NCBI GenBank assembly: GCA_017547885.1
Contig: JAFYOP010000005.1
Span: 18,079-82,078 of the forward strand
Length of the DNA: 64,000 nucleotides
Direction of reading: 5' to 3'
Source of the DNA: Clostridia bacterium
Lineage (GTDB): Bacteria > Bacillota > Clostridia > Christensenellales > CAG-138
In this document: in pieces, positions 42,787 through 50,820 of the stretch
Layout of the letters: every line of letters starts with the position of its first letter
How positions within the stretch are numbered: the stretch's first letter is position 1
Translations under genes and position numbers: made by a program
Notes under the pieces: model-generated
Told to the model about the DNA's origin: nothing
Database searches by the model: none
The model's input: the letters and a program-made list of their open reading frames with translations, nothing else

Positions 42787-42830
42787 AAATCCCGAGAGTG
42801 GCAAATTGGAAGTTGCTCTCGGGATTTATT
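42787..42830. terminator. bidirectional terminator closing the defence operon
   Basis: AAATCCCGAGAG and CTCTCGGGATTT pair across a 16-base loop, followed by TTATTAT on the plus strand and an A tract giving a U run on the minus strand. It ends the operon and, from the other side, the interrupted SLOG gene. Confidence 0.85.
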
Positions 42831-42965
42831 ATGCCAAGTTGATTGCTATCTTCTTTTGGCGTTCTGCCATTTCTGCAAACTGCGCTGCACCGCCCCAAGA
42901 GTGGGTGATGTAGGTCACTACATAGTCGGACTGCTTGAGCATCCACTTGTTACGCCATGAGATTA
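42829..42965 (-). pseudogene. 3' part of a SLOG/DUF1273-like gene split by IS21
   Basis: On the minus strand this encodes ISWRNKWMLKQSDYVVTYITHSWGGAAQFAEMAERQKKIAINLA (shown here only in part by its motif W-GGAAQFAE) and a stop. It continues the reading frame of the N-terminal part at 45336-45645 if one copy of the 7-bp ATCTCAT duplication is removed. The intact protein would have been ~145 residues with the SLOG-type nucleotide-binding fold. Confidence 0.88.
42959..42965. repeat. target-site duplication, left copy
   Basis: ATGAGAT here is repeated at 45336-45342 on the other side of the IS21-family element. Removing the element and one copy restores the SLOG reading frame. Confidence 0.9.
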
Positions 42966-43087
42966 TAAACGCTAATATAAAAGTGATCCGTAACAGCGTA
43001 AAACGCTCATGAATAATTGAGCCACTAATAAGAGTGCTCCATAATAGTCCTGGACTATGTAGGGGGCAAGAAAAGGTGGTTATTACA

Positions 43088-44488
43088 GTGGAAGTATATG
43101 GGCAGATTCGCAAAATGCGGTTAGAGGGAATGAGCCAGCGGCAAATCGCCGCAGAACTGCATATCTCTCGTAACACCGTCAAGAAGTATTGGGATGGTGA
43201 CAAGGTTCCCTGGGAGCGGAAGGATTATAGCCGGGAAGCATCTGTTGTTACAAACGAAGTGATAGCGTTTGTGCGACAGTGTCTGAATGAGGATGAACAT
43301 AGTCCTCGGAAACAGCATCACACCGCAAGGCGTATTTACGAGCGTCTGGTATCCGAATGCAGCTTTTCAGGAGGTGAAACGACCATCAGGAGATTAGTGC
43401 GTGAACTCAGGGAGAAGCAGCAGGAGGCCTTTGTGCCATTGGCATTTCCCCCAGGAGATGCGCTGCAAATCGACTGGGGTGAGGCCACAATTTATCTGAA
43501 TGGTGTGAAAACTACAGTCAATCTATTCTGTGCCCGTCTTTGCTACAGCGGCGCTCCCATGGTACTTGCTTATCGTCGTCAGAATGAAGAAAGCTTCCTG
43601 GATGCCCTGGTTCAGGTATTTCAGTATTTCGGCGGCGTTCCCAAGCGGGTGATATTTGACAATGGCAAGGTTGCCGTTAAGGATGGGTTTGGAGCCAATG
43701 CCAGAAAACAAGCCGGATATGCTGCCTTGTCCGCTCATTACGGCTTTGAAGCAGTGTTCTGCAATCCTGCTTCAGGCAATGAAAAAGGACTGGTAGAGGG
43801 CTTGGTAGGCTATATCCGCCGCAATGTCTGCGTTCCGGTTCCGCGGACAGACGATATGGATGAGCTAAACCAAATGCTTCGGGAAAGGTGCCTGAAATAT
43901 CTGGATCACCATATCCGCGGAAAAGAGGCCACCGTTGGAACCATGCTTGCTCAAGAGAAAGACTCATTATATCCATTGCCCGGATATTCCTTTGATCCAT
44001 GTAAGCGCACTTACGGAAGAGTAGATCGATTTTGCACTGTCCGCTTTGATACCAACAACTACTCGGTGCCCGCAGCTTATTGCGGCAGAGAAGTATCCAT
44101 AAAGGCGGGACCAGAAACGGTATCGATTCATTTTGAGGGCAAGTGTATTGCTCAGCACTGTCGCTGTCTGGAGAAGAAGAGGAACATCTATGCGCTGGAG
44201 CATTACCTTCCGTTGCTGGAAAAGAAAGGACGGGCAGTCTTTTATGCCAAGCCGGTACAGGAAACTCTTCCGGCACACTTTCTCCAATGGCTAAAGACAC
44301 AGGATTTATCTCCAAAGGAGTTAGTTGAGCTTCTCAGTCGCTGCAGAGATGAAGAGTGTGAGACTATTATGATGGAGTCAGCCTGCCATATTCCCCCTGT
44401 TCGTATTGAAGATACCGTTGTGGTACAAACAGTGGATTTGCAAGCCTATGACGCATTTCTGTACGGAAAGGCAGGTACCGCAGTATGA
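43088..44488 (+). CDS. istA: IS21-family transposase IstA
   Basis: 466 residues from the GTG at 43088 (AAAGGTGG upstream). An N-terminal HTH (GMSQRQIAAELHISRNTVKKY) is followed by an RNase-H-like DDE core: LQIDWGEA (first Asp), VIFDNGKVAVK (second Asp) and NPASGNEKGLVEGLVG (Glu). A C-terminal Mu-type beta-barrel follows. It cuts and joins element ends with IstB as helper. The ORF overlaps istB by 4 bp and shows no frameshift. Confidence 0.93.
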   Translation: MEVYGQIRKMRLEGMSQRQIAAELHISRNTVKKYWDGDKVPWERKDYSREASVVTNEVIAFVRQCLNEDEHSPRKQHHTARRIYERLVSECSFSGGETTIRRLVRELREKQQEAFVPLAFPPGDALQIDWGEATIYLNGVKTTVNLFCARLCYSGAPMVLAYRRQNEESFLDALVQVFQYFGGVPKRVIFDNGKVAVKDGFGANARKQAGYAALSAHYGFEAVFCNPASGNEKGLVEGLVGYIRRNVCVPVPRTDDMDELNQMLRERCLKYLDHHIRGKEATVGTMLAQEKDSLYPLPGYSFDPCKRTYGRVDRFCTVRFDTNNYSVPAAYCGREVSIKAGPETVSIHFEGKCIAQHCRCLEKKRNIYALEHYLPLLEKKGRAVFYAKPVQETLPAHFLQWLKTQDLSPKELVELLSRCRDEECETIMMESACHIPPVRIEDTVVVQTVDLQAYDAFLYGKAGTAV

Positions 44489-45231
44489 ACACCGTTGATG
44501 AACTTATTCGATTCTATGCAAAGCAGCTTAAGGTACCGTCATTTACAGAATACCCTGATGTTCTGCGGCAGGCAGATCCATCCGCCGGATTTGCCGAACT
44601 TCTACTTGAGCTTATGAAAATGGAGACTGCCTCCAGACAGGAAAACCAAAACAGAAGACGCCTAAAAGCTGCTGGATTTCCCTACATGAAAACCATGGAA
44701 GAATTTGACTGCAGTCAGCTCAATGAAGCAATTTCTCCTCTGTTTCTGCAAGAACTTTCCAGCTGTCAGTTTATTCAGAACAGGCAGAATGTGATCATGA
44801 TCGGCAATCCCGGACGGGGTAAAACTCATCTCGCCATTGCTTTGGGATTGAAAGCTTGTACCTACGGCTACAACGTCCTGTTTAAGAATGCGGCAACGCT
44901 GTCAACGGAGCTGTGTGAAGCCAAGGATAATTACCATCTGGGCAAGCTGGAACGGACATCGGCCAGAGCCGATCTGCTGATTTTAGATGAACTGAGCTAT
45001 CTCAGCTTTAACCGTCACCAGTCAGAGCTTCTGTTTAAGGTCATCTCCGACAGAAGTGAGAAAAGCAGTACCATTGTTACAACAAATCTGCCATTCTCAA
45101 AATGGACAGAGCTGTTTGAAAACACTACTATGGTAGCTGCTCTGATTGACCGGCTGACATTCCGCAGTCATGTTCTGGACATGAATGGCGATTCTTACCG
45201 TTTGAAGGCTACCATGCAGAATAAGGCTTAG
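44485..45231 (+). CDS. istB: IS21-family ATPase IstB
   Basis: A 248-residue DnaC-like AAA+ ATPase with Walker A GNPGRGKTH near residue 106, Walker B LLILDELSY near 165, and the sensor-type TIVTTNLPFSKW. IstB assembles on target DNA and directs IstA insertion. It begins at an ATGA overlap with istA. Confidence 0.95.
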   Translation: MNTVDELIRFYAKQLKVPSFTEYPDVLRQADPSAGFAELLLELMKMETASRQENQNRRRLKAAGFPYMKTMEEFDCSQLNEAISPLFLQELSSCQFIQNRQNVIMIGNPGRGKTHLAIALGLKACTYGYNVLFKNAATLSTELCEAKDNYHLGKLERTSARADLLILDELSYLSFNRHQSELLFKVISDRSEKSSTIVTTNLPFSKWTELFENTTMVAALIDRLTFRSHVLDMNGDSYRLKATMQNKA

Positions 45232-45235
45232 CAAG

Positions 45236-45323
45236 GTGGCTCAAATATTCGTGAGCGCAGTGGCTCACTTTTTCGTGGCCGTTAGTGGCTCATTTATTCA
45301 TGAGCGCATGGCTCAATTATTCG
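45236..45323 (-). repeat. four end repeats of the IS21 element
   Basis: GTGGCTCA-N8-GTGAGCG-type boxes start at 45236, 45260, 45285 and 45308, spaced 23-25 bp. They match the box at the left end (43007-43027) in inverted orientation and are the likely transposase binding sites. Confidence 0.85.
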
Positions 45324-45335
45324 TTGACTTTTACA

Positions 45336-45342
45336 ATGAGAT
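45336..45342. repeat. target-site duplication, right copy
   Basis: ATGAGAT, identical to 42959-42965, flanks the right end of the IS21 element. Confidence 0.9.
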
Positions 45343-45645
45343 TGCGAAGCGAGGGTGGACGGTTTCGATGCCCTCCGGGAGCATGGTGTCGGAGTAGTCG
45401 CAGGTATCAAACTCGTCTCGCTTTGGGGGCAAACGCTCCAGAACGACGGCATAACGGATATGGGGGTATACGGATGCCAACTCTTTCAAAACAGAGCGCA
45501 CAATACCATCAAATGCTCCTTGCTGGCCAACATAAAACATATCTACGGGATGGTTCTCGATCAGATCAATCAGAACCTCACGCAGTTTAGGTTTAATTGA
45601 ACTCGGACAATTACGATGACCGAAGAACGTACATGCTGTCCCCAT
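45336..45645 (-). pseudogene. 5' part of a SLOG/DUF1273-like gene split by IS21
   Basis: About 103 residues from the ATG at 45645 (AAAGGAG upstream), starting MGTACTFFGHRNCP; the FFGHR strand-loop, FYVGQQGAFDGIV and the late HPRFAIS are those of YspA/DUF1273-like SLOG proteins. The frame is cut after HPRFAIS by the IS21 element; reading into it adds only Leu and a stop. The other half is at 42829-42965. SLOG proteins bind nucleotides or nucleotide-derived ligands. Confidence 0.88.
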
Positions 45646-45660
45646 ATATATGCTCCTTTC

Positions 45661-45674
45661 GGCTATGTATAGCC
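45661..45674. promoter_or_regulatory. palindrome between the SLOG gene and the Xre gene
   Basis: GGCTAT-GT-ATAGCC is a 6-bp-arm dyad in the divergent region, in the SLOG gene 5' leader. It may be the operator of the Xre protein encoded at 45751. Confidence 0.35.
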
Positions 45675-45750
45675 TAATAGTAGCACGTGTAGCCCATATT
45701 GTCCAACCAGATTGTTTATCCTAATAACAGGAACAGTTTGGAGGTGGCAT

Positions 45751-45993
45751 ATGGATACATTGTCTGCAGTTAGAAATCGTATCTTGACCCTTTGTGGGGA
45801 GCGTGAAATCAGTATTAATAAGCTGGCGACAATTTGCGCACTGCCACCGTCGAGCATAAAGAACATTTTGTATGGTAAGAGTCAAAATCCCAAGTTGCTT
45901 ACTATCAAAATGATTTGCGATGGTTTAGGCATCACTCTTGGTGAGTTTTTTACGACAACAGAGTTTGATAATTTAGAGCAAGAAATCAGGTGA
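45751..45993 (+). CDS. Xre-family HTH regulator
   Basis: 80 residues from the ATG at 45751 (GGAGGTGG upstream); the longer frame lacks a site. A single HTH_3 unit is present: ISINKLATICALPPSSIKNILYGK and ICDGLGITLGEFF. It is a relative of the protein at 24303-24545. It lies 36 bp before the HD hydrolase gene and probably regulates itself and that pair. Confidence 0.82.
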   Translation: MDTLSAVRNRILTLCGEREISINKLATICALPPSSIKNILYGKSQNPKLLTIKMICDGLGITLGEFFTTTEFDNLEQEIR

Positions 45994-46029
45994 TATCAAA
46001 TGGGAACAAGATGATAAGGAGGGGTAATT

Positions 46030-47310
46030 ACGAGTAATAGATTTCGAGATCCAATTCACGGATTCATTGAAGTGAGTGATTTGGAGAATAAGATTATTAA
46101 TTCTCCTCCATTTCAGCGACTGCGCAATATTAAGCAGTTGGCGATGACCTATATGGTATTTCATGGTGCAGAACATACTCGGTTTGGGCATTCCTTGGGT
46201 GTTATGCACTTGGTTTCCAGAGCGTTTTATTCAGCGGTTAACAATGGGAATTATTTATTTTCAGATGAAAAACGTGAGTGGTATAATCAAATTTTGAGAC
46301 TAATTGCACTTACTCATGATCTTGGACATGCCCCATTTTCCCATGCATCCGAGAGTGTTTTTCCGGATGGGCTTGAACATGAAGACTTTACTGAAAAAAT
46401 TGTAAAAGAAACGTGTATTGGAAGCTATATAAGAGAGATCGGTGCAAGCTTTAAAGAAAAATATGGAGAGGAATATGACATTACCCCTGAATTGATATGT
46501 GATATTTATTTGGGGCGAAATCCGGGCGAAAACTCCGAGTTTACTTTTTTGAAGAGTTTCATGGACAGCGAGTTGGATTGCGATAAAATGGATTACTTAC
46601 TTCGCGATTCTACTTTCTGTGGTGTAAATTATGGAAAGTTTGATGTAGACCGATTGATTGCATCATTAACGATCTATGTTCAAAATGATTGTCCAAGATT
46701 GGCTATCGCTGATGGTGGAGTACAGGTATTCGAAGAGTTTGTTTTAGCTCGGTACTTCATGTTCATTCAGGTATACTTTCATAGAACACGCAGATATTTC
46801 GATATAATGTTCTATAATGCGTTGAAGCACGTGCTGCCAGAAGGTAAGTATCCCAGTTCAACGGAAGAATATCTGCAGTGGGATGACACGCGCGTTATCC
46901 AACTTATGCAACAGAATGCTGGAGCAAATGTTGCGTGTCGCAATATTACGGAGCGCATAGTGTATCCCCGTGTGTTGCACAGCAAGGTGCACCCTAAGGC
47001 AGGAGATAAAACAGAGTTCCTGCTAATAAAGCGTGATTTGTACAATAAATTTGGACAGGAAAATTTCATTGAAGATTTTTCTGCAGGTAAGATGCCGCAT
47101 AAGATACCTACCAAAACAGAAGTTGGAGATGAAAGAGCGATTGTAATTGTTGATAGCAGCACGGGTAAGTGCTCGACGATTTCAGAAACCTCCCATATCA
47201 TCCAAAGCTTGACAGATAAAATTGATATTCTGCGACTGTATGTTAAGCCAGAAATGAAAGAAGATGTTCTTGCAGAGATCAAACAGATTTATGCCGACAT
47301 ACAGAAATGA
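46030..47310 (+). CDS. HD-domain phosphohydrolase with a non-canonical start
   Basis: The family's conserved N-terminal segment NRFRDPIHGFIEV is encoded upstream of any ATG/GTG/TTG start in this frame. The only in-frame codons between a TAA at 46015 and that segment are GGA GGG GTA ATT ACG. An ideal AAGGAGG at 46016 points to ACG (46030) or ATT (46027) as start; the canonical GTG at 46072 would delete the conserved segment. The HD site is intact: HGAEHTRFGHS (residues 45-55) and LTHDLGHAPFSH (His96-Asp97). The protein is 427 residues if ACG starts. SAMHD1/YwfO-like enzymes hydrolyse dNTPs or nucleotides. Confidence 0.85.
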   Translation, partial: TSNRFRDPIHGFIEVSDLENKIINSPPFQRLRNIKQLAMTYMVFHGAEHTRFGHSLGVMHLVSRAFYSAVNNGNYLFSDEKREWYNQILRLIALTHDLGHAPFSHASESVFPDGLEHEDFTEKIVKETCIGSYIREIGASFKEKYGEEYDITPELICDIYLGRNPGENSEFTFLKSFMDSELDCDKMDYLLRDSTFCGVNYGKFDVDRLIASLTIYVQNDCPRLAIADGGVQVFEEFVLARYFMFIQVYFHRTRRYFDIMFYNALKHVLPEGKYPSSTEEYLQWDDTRVIQLMQQNAGANVACRNITERIVYPRVLHSKVHPKAGDKTEFLLIKRDLYNKFGQENFIEDFSAGKMPHKIPTKTEVGDERAIVIVDSSTGKCSTISETSHIIQSLTDKIDILRLYVKPEMKEDVLAEIKQIYADIQK

Positions 47311-47322
47311 GGAGCTTAGATA

Positions 47323-47823
47323 ATGACTAATTTTGAAAGGAATGCGATAATTATTGGGCAGATATGTGATCGTATCGAGCCCGGTAAAAAAATGTTGCAA
47401 AAATTAATGTATTTAATTTCTCGTAGAGGTGTGGAACTGGGATTAAACTACTCCATCCACTTTTTCGGTCCGTATAGTTCCAAATTAGATAATGCAATGC
47501 ACATATTAGAAAGCTACGATAAATTAAGTATTGATACCAGTGGATCGACTCATATTATTCGTTTGGGAGAGTCTGCTATTGAGGGAGAGTTAGCCGTTGA
47601 AGATCAGAGGAAAGTAAACTTTGTTATGGAGAAGTTTGCATCGAAATCGGCGCTTGAATTAGAGGCTATTACGACGCTTGACTATGTAGCAACATCGATT
47701 ATTAAAGGCCCCAAAAACGACGAAGATGTGATAGCAAAAGTTATGCAAATAAAAGGAAGCAAATTCTCGAAATCGTATCTCAAAGATAGTTTGGAAGTTC
47801 TCAAACAATGTAGTTATATATAA
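47323..47823 (+). CDS. YwgA-like protein, partner of the HD hydrolase
   Basis: A 166-residue protein 12 bp after the HD gene. GKKMLQKLMYLISRRGVELGL followed by YSIHFFGPYSSKLDNAM is the YwgA pattern (also seen in SocA/Panacea-type proteins). In Bacillus the ywfO HD gene and ywgA are likewise neighbours, which supports a functional pair. The role is unknown. A strong terminator follows. Confidence 0.72.
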   Translation: MTNFERNAIIIGQICDRIEPGKKMLQKLMYLISRRGVELGLNYSIHFFGPYSSKLDNAMHILESYDKLSIDTSGSTHIIRLGESAIEGELAVEDQRKVNFVMEKFASKSALELEAITTLDYVATSIIKGPKNDEDVIAKVMQIKGSKFSKSYLKDSLEVLKQCSYI

Positions 47824-47839
47824 CTCAGTATAGATTTTG

Positions 47840-47877
47840 GCCCAGGTGTTTCTCAGAAACACCTGGGCTGAGTTTTT
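47840..47877 (+). terminator. strong intrinsic terminator
   Basis: GCCCAGGTGTTTCT and AGAAACACCTGGGC form a 13-14 bp stem with a tiny loop and outer CTCAG/CTGAG pairing, then TTTTTATT. It also separates the convergent genes on either side. Confidence 0.93.
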
Positions 47878-47879
47878 AT

Positions 47880-48125
47880 TTAGAACTTCTGTCCCTTGCG
47901 GACGGTGTTTAGGTATTTTTCCATACGGCCGGTGAGGATAAGCTCCACATAGGATTCCGGTTCGTTATAGATCAGAAAGTCCAGTTCGCGGCGGTCGAGC
48001 CATGTTTCGGCAAGCTCGTTTTCTACGGCGATGCAGTCAATGGAGAGCCGGCTGCCGTCAGAGAGTATGGCCTCTACACGGTTAGTATCAAAATCAAATC
48101 GGCAATTTCGGAAGTACATCATCAA
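47880..48125 (-). CDS. DUF6061-like small partner of Fic
   Basis: An 81-residue protein (RNCRFDFDTNRVEAILSDGS, then ELAETWLDRRELDFLIYNEP) whose start overlaps the fic stop by ATGA. This small acidic protein commonly follows Fic genes in clostridia. It is a candidate antitoxin or regulator of the Fic enzyme, which here lacks its own inhibitory glutamate. Confidence 0.7.
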   Translation of the reverse strand: MMMYFRNCRFDFDTNRVEAILSDGSRLSIDCIAVENELAETWLDRRELDFLIYNEPESYVELILTGRMEKYLNTVRKGQKF

Positions 48126-49051
48126 TCCTCCTTATAGTCTGCGGGCTTATAGCGCTGGGCATATTCCTGCAGCTTCTGCAGGTCGATTTGGGCTTGAAAG
48201 CGAGCTTGTGCTTCGAGGCAGGGGGTGAACAGGGTAGACTTGTCCATATTCCACTCGCGGATGCCCTTGAGGTATTCCGTGCGCCGTTTATCGTCGAGGA
48301 TGAAGGGCGTGATCTCATGGCGAAGGCACTCCTTGAACATGAGCAGCCGACCAATGCGGCCATTGCCATCTGCGAAGGGGTGGATACGCTCGAAGCGCAC
48401 ATGAAAGTCCAGGATCTGCGTCAGCTCCACTTTATCAAGACTCTCATATTCCGAGATCAGGGCGCTCATTTGGGAGCCAATGTTCTTGGGCGGTGTGGTT
48501 TTGGTTTTGCCCAAGGTACAGGCATCCCTGCGGTATTCGCCCGGATGAAACAGGAGCTTTCGTTCTGCCATTGTGCCGTAGCCGATCATGGCGTGCAACT
48601 TACGGATATAGGCTTGGGAGAGTCGCGCTGTAGCCGTCTCGATGATGTAGTTGACACAGGCAATGTGATTATACGCCTCGATCAGATCATCTACCTTGAT
48701 AGGCTCAAAGCCTGTCGAGACCTTGCCTTTCTTGTAAACCTCCTCCACCTGATTGAGCATGAGCCGGTTACTGGCCAGACGGTTGGAGCTGTAGCAGAAG
48801 TTGACCTGTATGTAATCGAAGAGACCGTGGTAGATTTTCTTTGTCCGCTGGCGCTGCAGCTGTTTCACAAGCTGGGGGATAGGGACTATGTCGGGCCTCA
48901 ATTTGCTCGGATTTTGGGTATCTGCCGGTACATACCAAGTTCCGTCTCGCTGTATCGCGCCGGGGATTCTGCCGTTTCGGCAGTGTCTGCAAATCATTTG
49001 GTCCGTAATATTCCACAGTACGGACGCTTCTTTTGCTGAAATGTAGTCCAT
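48122..49051 (-). CDS. Fic-family protein (AMPylase-type) with altered inhibitory motif
   Basis: A 309-residue protein. Residues 1-45 form a MerR/excisionase-like HTH (ISAKEASVLWNITDQMICRHCRNG). The Fic core has HPFADGNGRIGR (residues 224-235), complete with catalytic His, Asp/Glu, and two Arg. Fic proteins transfer AMP or similar groups to target proteins. The inhibitory motif normally reads (S/T)xxxE(G/N); here it reads SSNRLASN (residues 88-95), with Ala93 and Ser94 in place of Glu and Gly. Autoinhibition is therefore likely lost. It is co-translated with the DUF6061-like gene. Confidence 0.88.
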   Translation of the reverse strand: MDYISAKEASVLWNITDQMICRHCRNGRIPGAIQRDGTWYVPADTQNPSKLRPDIVPIPQLVKQLQRQRTKKIYHGLFDYIQVNFCYSSNRLASNRLMLNQVEEVYKKGKVSTGFEPIKVDDLIEAYNHIACVNYIIETATARLSQAYIRKLHAMIGYGTMAERKLLFHPGEYRRDACTLGKTKTTPPKNIGSQMSALISEYESLDKVELTQILDFHVRFERIHPFADGNGRIGRLLMFKECLRHEITPFILDDKRRTEYLKGIREWNMDKSTLFTPCLEAQARFQAQIDLQKLQEYAQRYKPADYKED

Positions 49052-49389
49052 AATTTTGTTCCTTTCGACGAAAAATCTTTGAAAAGCCCGGTACTTTGGG
49101 CTTCTCCGGTACTTTTCTGAACAGAGTTTTGACCAGAATTAGAGCGAAACACCTTGGATAAGATGAAGTTTTATAGATTTTTCTCGAATAAAATTGGACT
49201 AAATGGACGAATTAGATGAATAAGGCGAATAAATATACCCGATGGAGCCGATGGCATTAAAGAGGTTGGCGGTTCGAAATAGATGCTGATGGAGTGTTTA
49301 TCACTATTTAATATTGAAGGGATATAATGAGAACTATATAATATAATCGATTTGTAACTGTAAATTTTAAATCCAAGTGGAGATTATCT
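49052..49389. other. 338-bp divergent intergenic region
   Basis: Between fic (leftward) and the metallopeptidase gene (rightward). A short hairpin (AAGCCC/GGGCTT at 49083-49102) is present. There is a run of GAATAA/GAATTA-type words at ~49175-49235, but no ORF or repeat of clear period. A TATAAT lies near 49322. Confidence 0.5.
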
Positions 49390-49959
49390 GTGTGCGCTGA
49401 CATTGCCAATTTGCCAATAACTATACTCCGCAGCAAGCGAAAGACCCTATCCCTCGAACTAAAAGATGGTGGTCTTCTGGTTCGTGCACCAAAACGCATG
49501 AGCAACTGGGAGATTAAGGATTTAATTCTCTCAAAAAAGGATTGGATAGAAAGGCATCAAAAAAACATAAGTGAGCGCCGTGAGTTACAGAAGCAGTATC
49601 CACCATACACTGAGGATGAACTCAAGGACCTGGCTAAGGAGGCAAAGGAGATAATTCCTGCGAAGGTCAAACATTATGCCGAAATTGTCGGTGTAAGCTA
49701 CGGCAGAATCACTATAAGATGTCAGAAAACCCGCTGGGGCAGCTGTTCCAGCAAGGGGAATCTGAACTTCAACTGCCTTTTGATGGAACTTCAGGATGAG
49801 ATTATCGACAGCGTTGTGGTTCACGAACTGTGCCACAGAAAGCACATGAACCACTCAAAGGCGTTCTATGATGAAGTGGAGAGCGTGTTTCCGGAGTATA
49901 AGAAATGCAGAAAATGGCTTAAGGAGAACGGTCATATATACCTAAGCCGACTTCCGTAA
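49390..49959 (+). CDS. YgjP/DUF45-type metallopeptidase
   Basis: A 189-residue protein starting at GTG. The zinc site is HELCHRKHMNHSKAFYDEVE (HExxH plus the downstream His) at residues ~138-157, with KTRWGSCSSKGNLNFN upstream. The N-terminal half has the SprT/YgjP strand-helix arrangement (VRAPKRMSNWEIKDLI). Cytosolic M48-like minigluzincins of this type are widespread, and the role is unknown. The SDR gene follows after 31 bp. Confidence 0.9.
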   Translation: MCADIANLPITILRSKRKTLSLELKDGGLLVRAPKRMSNWEIKDLILSKKDWIERHQKNISERRELQKQYPPYTEDELKDLAKEAKEIIPAKVKHYAEIVGVSYGRITIRCQKTRWGSCSSKGNLNFNCLLMELQDEIIDSVVVHELCHRKHMNHSKAFYDEVESVFPEYKKCRKWLKENGHIYLSRLP

Positions 49960-49990
49960 CGAATAGACAAACACGAAAGGACCAACCAAC

Positions 49991-50701
49991 ATGTTCGATT
50001 TCAAAGATAAAGTTGTAGTAATAACGGGCGGCGCAAGGGGAATAGGCAAGTGTATCCGGGAGCAGTTTGGGGCAGCAGGTGCTGCGGTTTGCGTAATTGA
50101 TTTGCTGGAGAATGATTATTTTGTGGGCGATTTAGCTGATAAGGGTACCCTTGAGCGATTTGCAGAGAAGGTTATCGCCGATTACGGCCATGTAGATTAC
50201 CTTATCAATAACGCATTACCTAAAATGCGCGGCATTGACAGCTGCAGCTATGAGGAATTTGAGCATGCTCTGAAGGTGGGCGTAACTGCGCCATTTTACC
50301 TTTCCAAGCTGTTTGCACCGCATTTTGCGGAGGGAGCCAGCATCGTCAATATTTCGTCCTCCCGTGACAGGATGAGCCAGCCTCAGACTGAAAGCTACAC
50401 GGCGGCTAAAGGCGGAATAGCCGCTCTCACCCATGCTCTGGCGGTCAGCTTTGCAGGCAAGGTGAGGGTCAATTCCATATCTCCCGGCTGGATCGATACC
50501 GATTACACCGTATATGAGGGCGCTGATGCTGTTCAGCAGCCGGCGGGCAGGGTAGGGAACCCGCCCGATATTGCCAACATGGTGCTGTATCTCTGCTCGG
50601 ATATGGCAGGGTTCGTCACCGGCGAAAATATCTGCATCGACGGCGGAATGACAAAGCAGATGATATATCACGGAGATTGCGGTTGGAAGCTGGAGCAATA
50701 A
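49991..50701 (+). CDS. short-chain dehydrogenase/reductase, FabG-like
   Basis: A 236-residue classical SDR: TGGARGIG cofactor motif at residues 11-18, NN(A/S)LP near 73, catalytic Ser in SSSRDR and SYTAAK (YxxxK) near residue 133. After that, GKVRVNSISPGWIDT is typical of FabG-like enzymes. The substrate is unknown. It sits 31 bp after the metallopeptidase gene and before a terminator. Confidence 0.9.
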   Translation: MFDFKDKVVVITGGARGIGKCIREQFGAAGAAVCVIDLLENDYFVGDLADKGTLERFAEKVIADYGHVDYLINNALPKMRGIDSCSYEEFEHALKVGVTAPFYLSKLFAPHFAEGASIVNISSSRDRMSQPQTESYTAAKGGIAALTHALAVSFAGKVRVNSISPGWIDTDYTVYEGADAVQQPAGRVGNPPDIANMVLYLCSDMAGFVTGENICIDGGMTKQMIYHGDCGWKLEQ

Positions 50702-50749
50702 GTCGGTAATTACGAACTAAACGATAAAATAACACAATACAAATTTTAG

Positions 50750-50786
50750 GCGCCGCATACGGGTCACACCAAAAACGGCGCTTTTT
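50750..50786 (+). terminator. intrinsic terminator after the SDR gene
   Basis: GCGCCG (50750-50755) pairs with CGGCGC (50776-50781), followed by TTTTT, 49 bp after the stop codon. Confidence 0.75.
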
Positions 50787-50820
50787 ATATGTAATCATTT
50801 ATACCAAAATCTACACCCCC

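Larger units (their letters stand above)
42966..45335 (+). mobile_element. IS21-family insertion sequence, 2370 bp
   Basis: Bounded by 7-bp target repeats. The ends start TATAAACG (left) and, inverted, TGTAAAAG (right). Both ends carry repeated 20-bp boxes related to GCTCATGAATAATTGAGCCAC: one at 43007-43027 and four at 45236-45323. It encodes IstA and IstB with the 4-bp overlap usual for the family. Both genes look intact, so the element may still be active. Confidence 0.92.
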
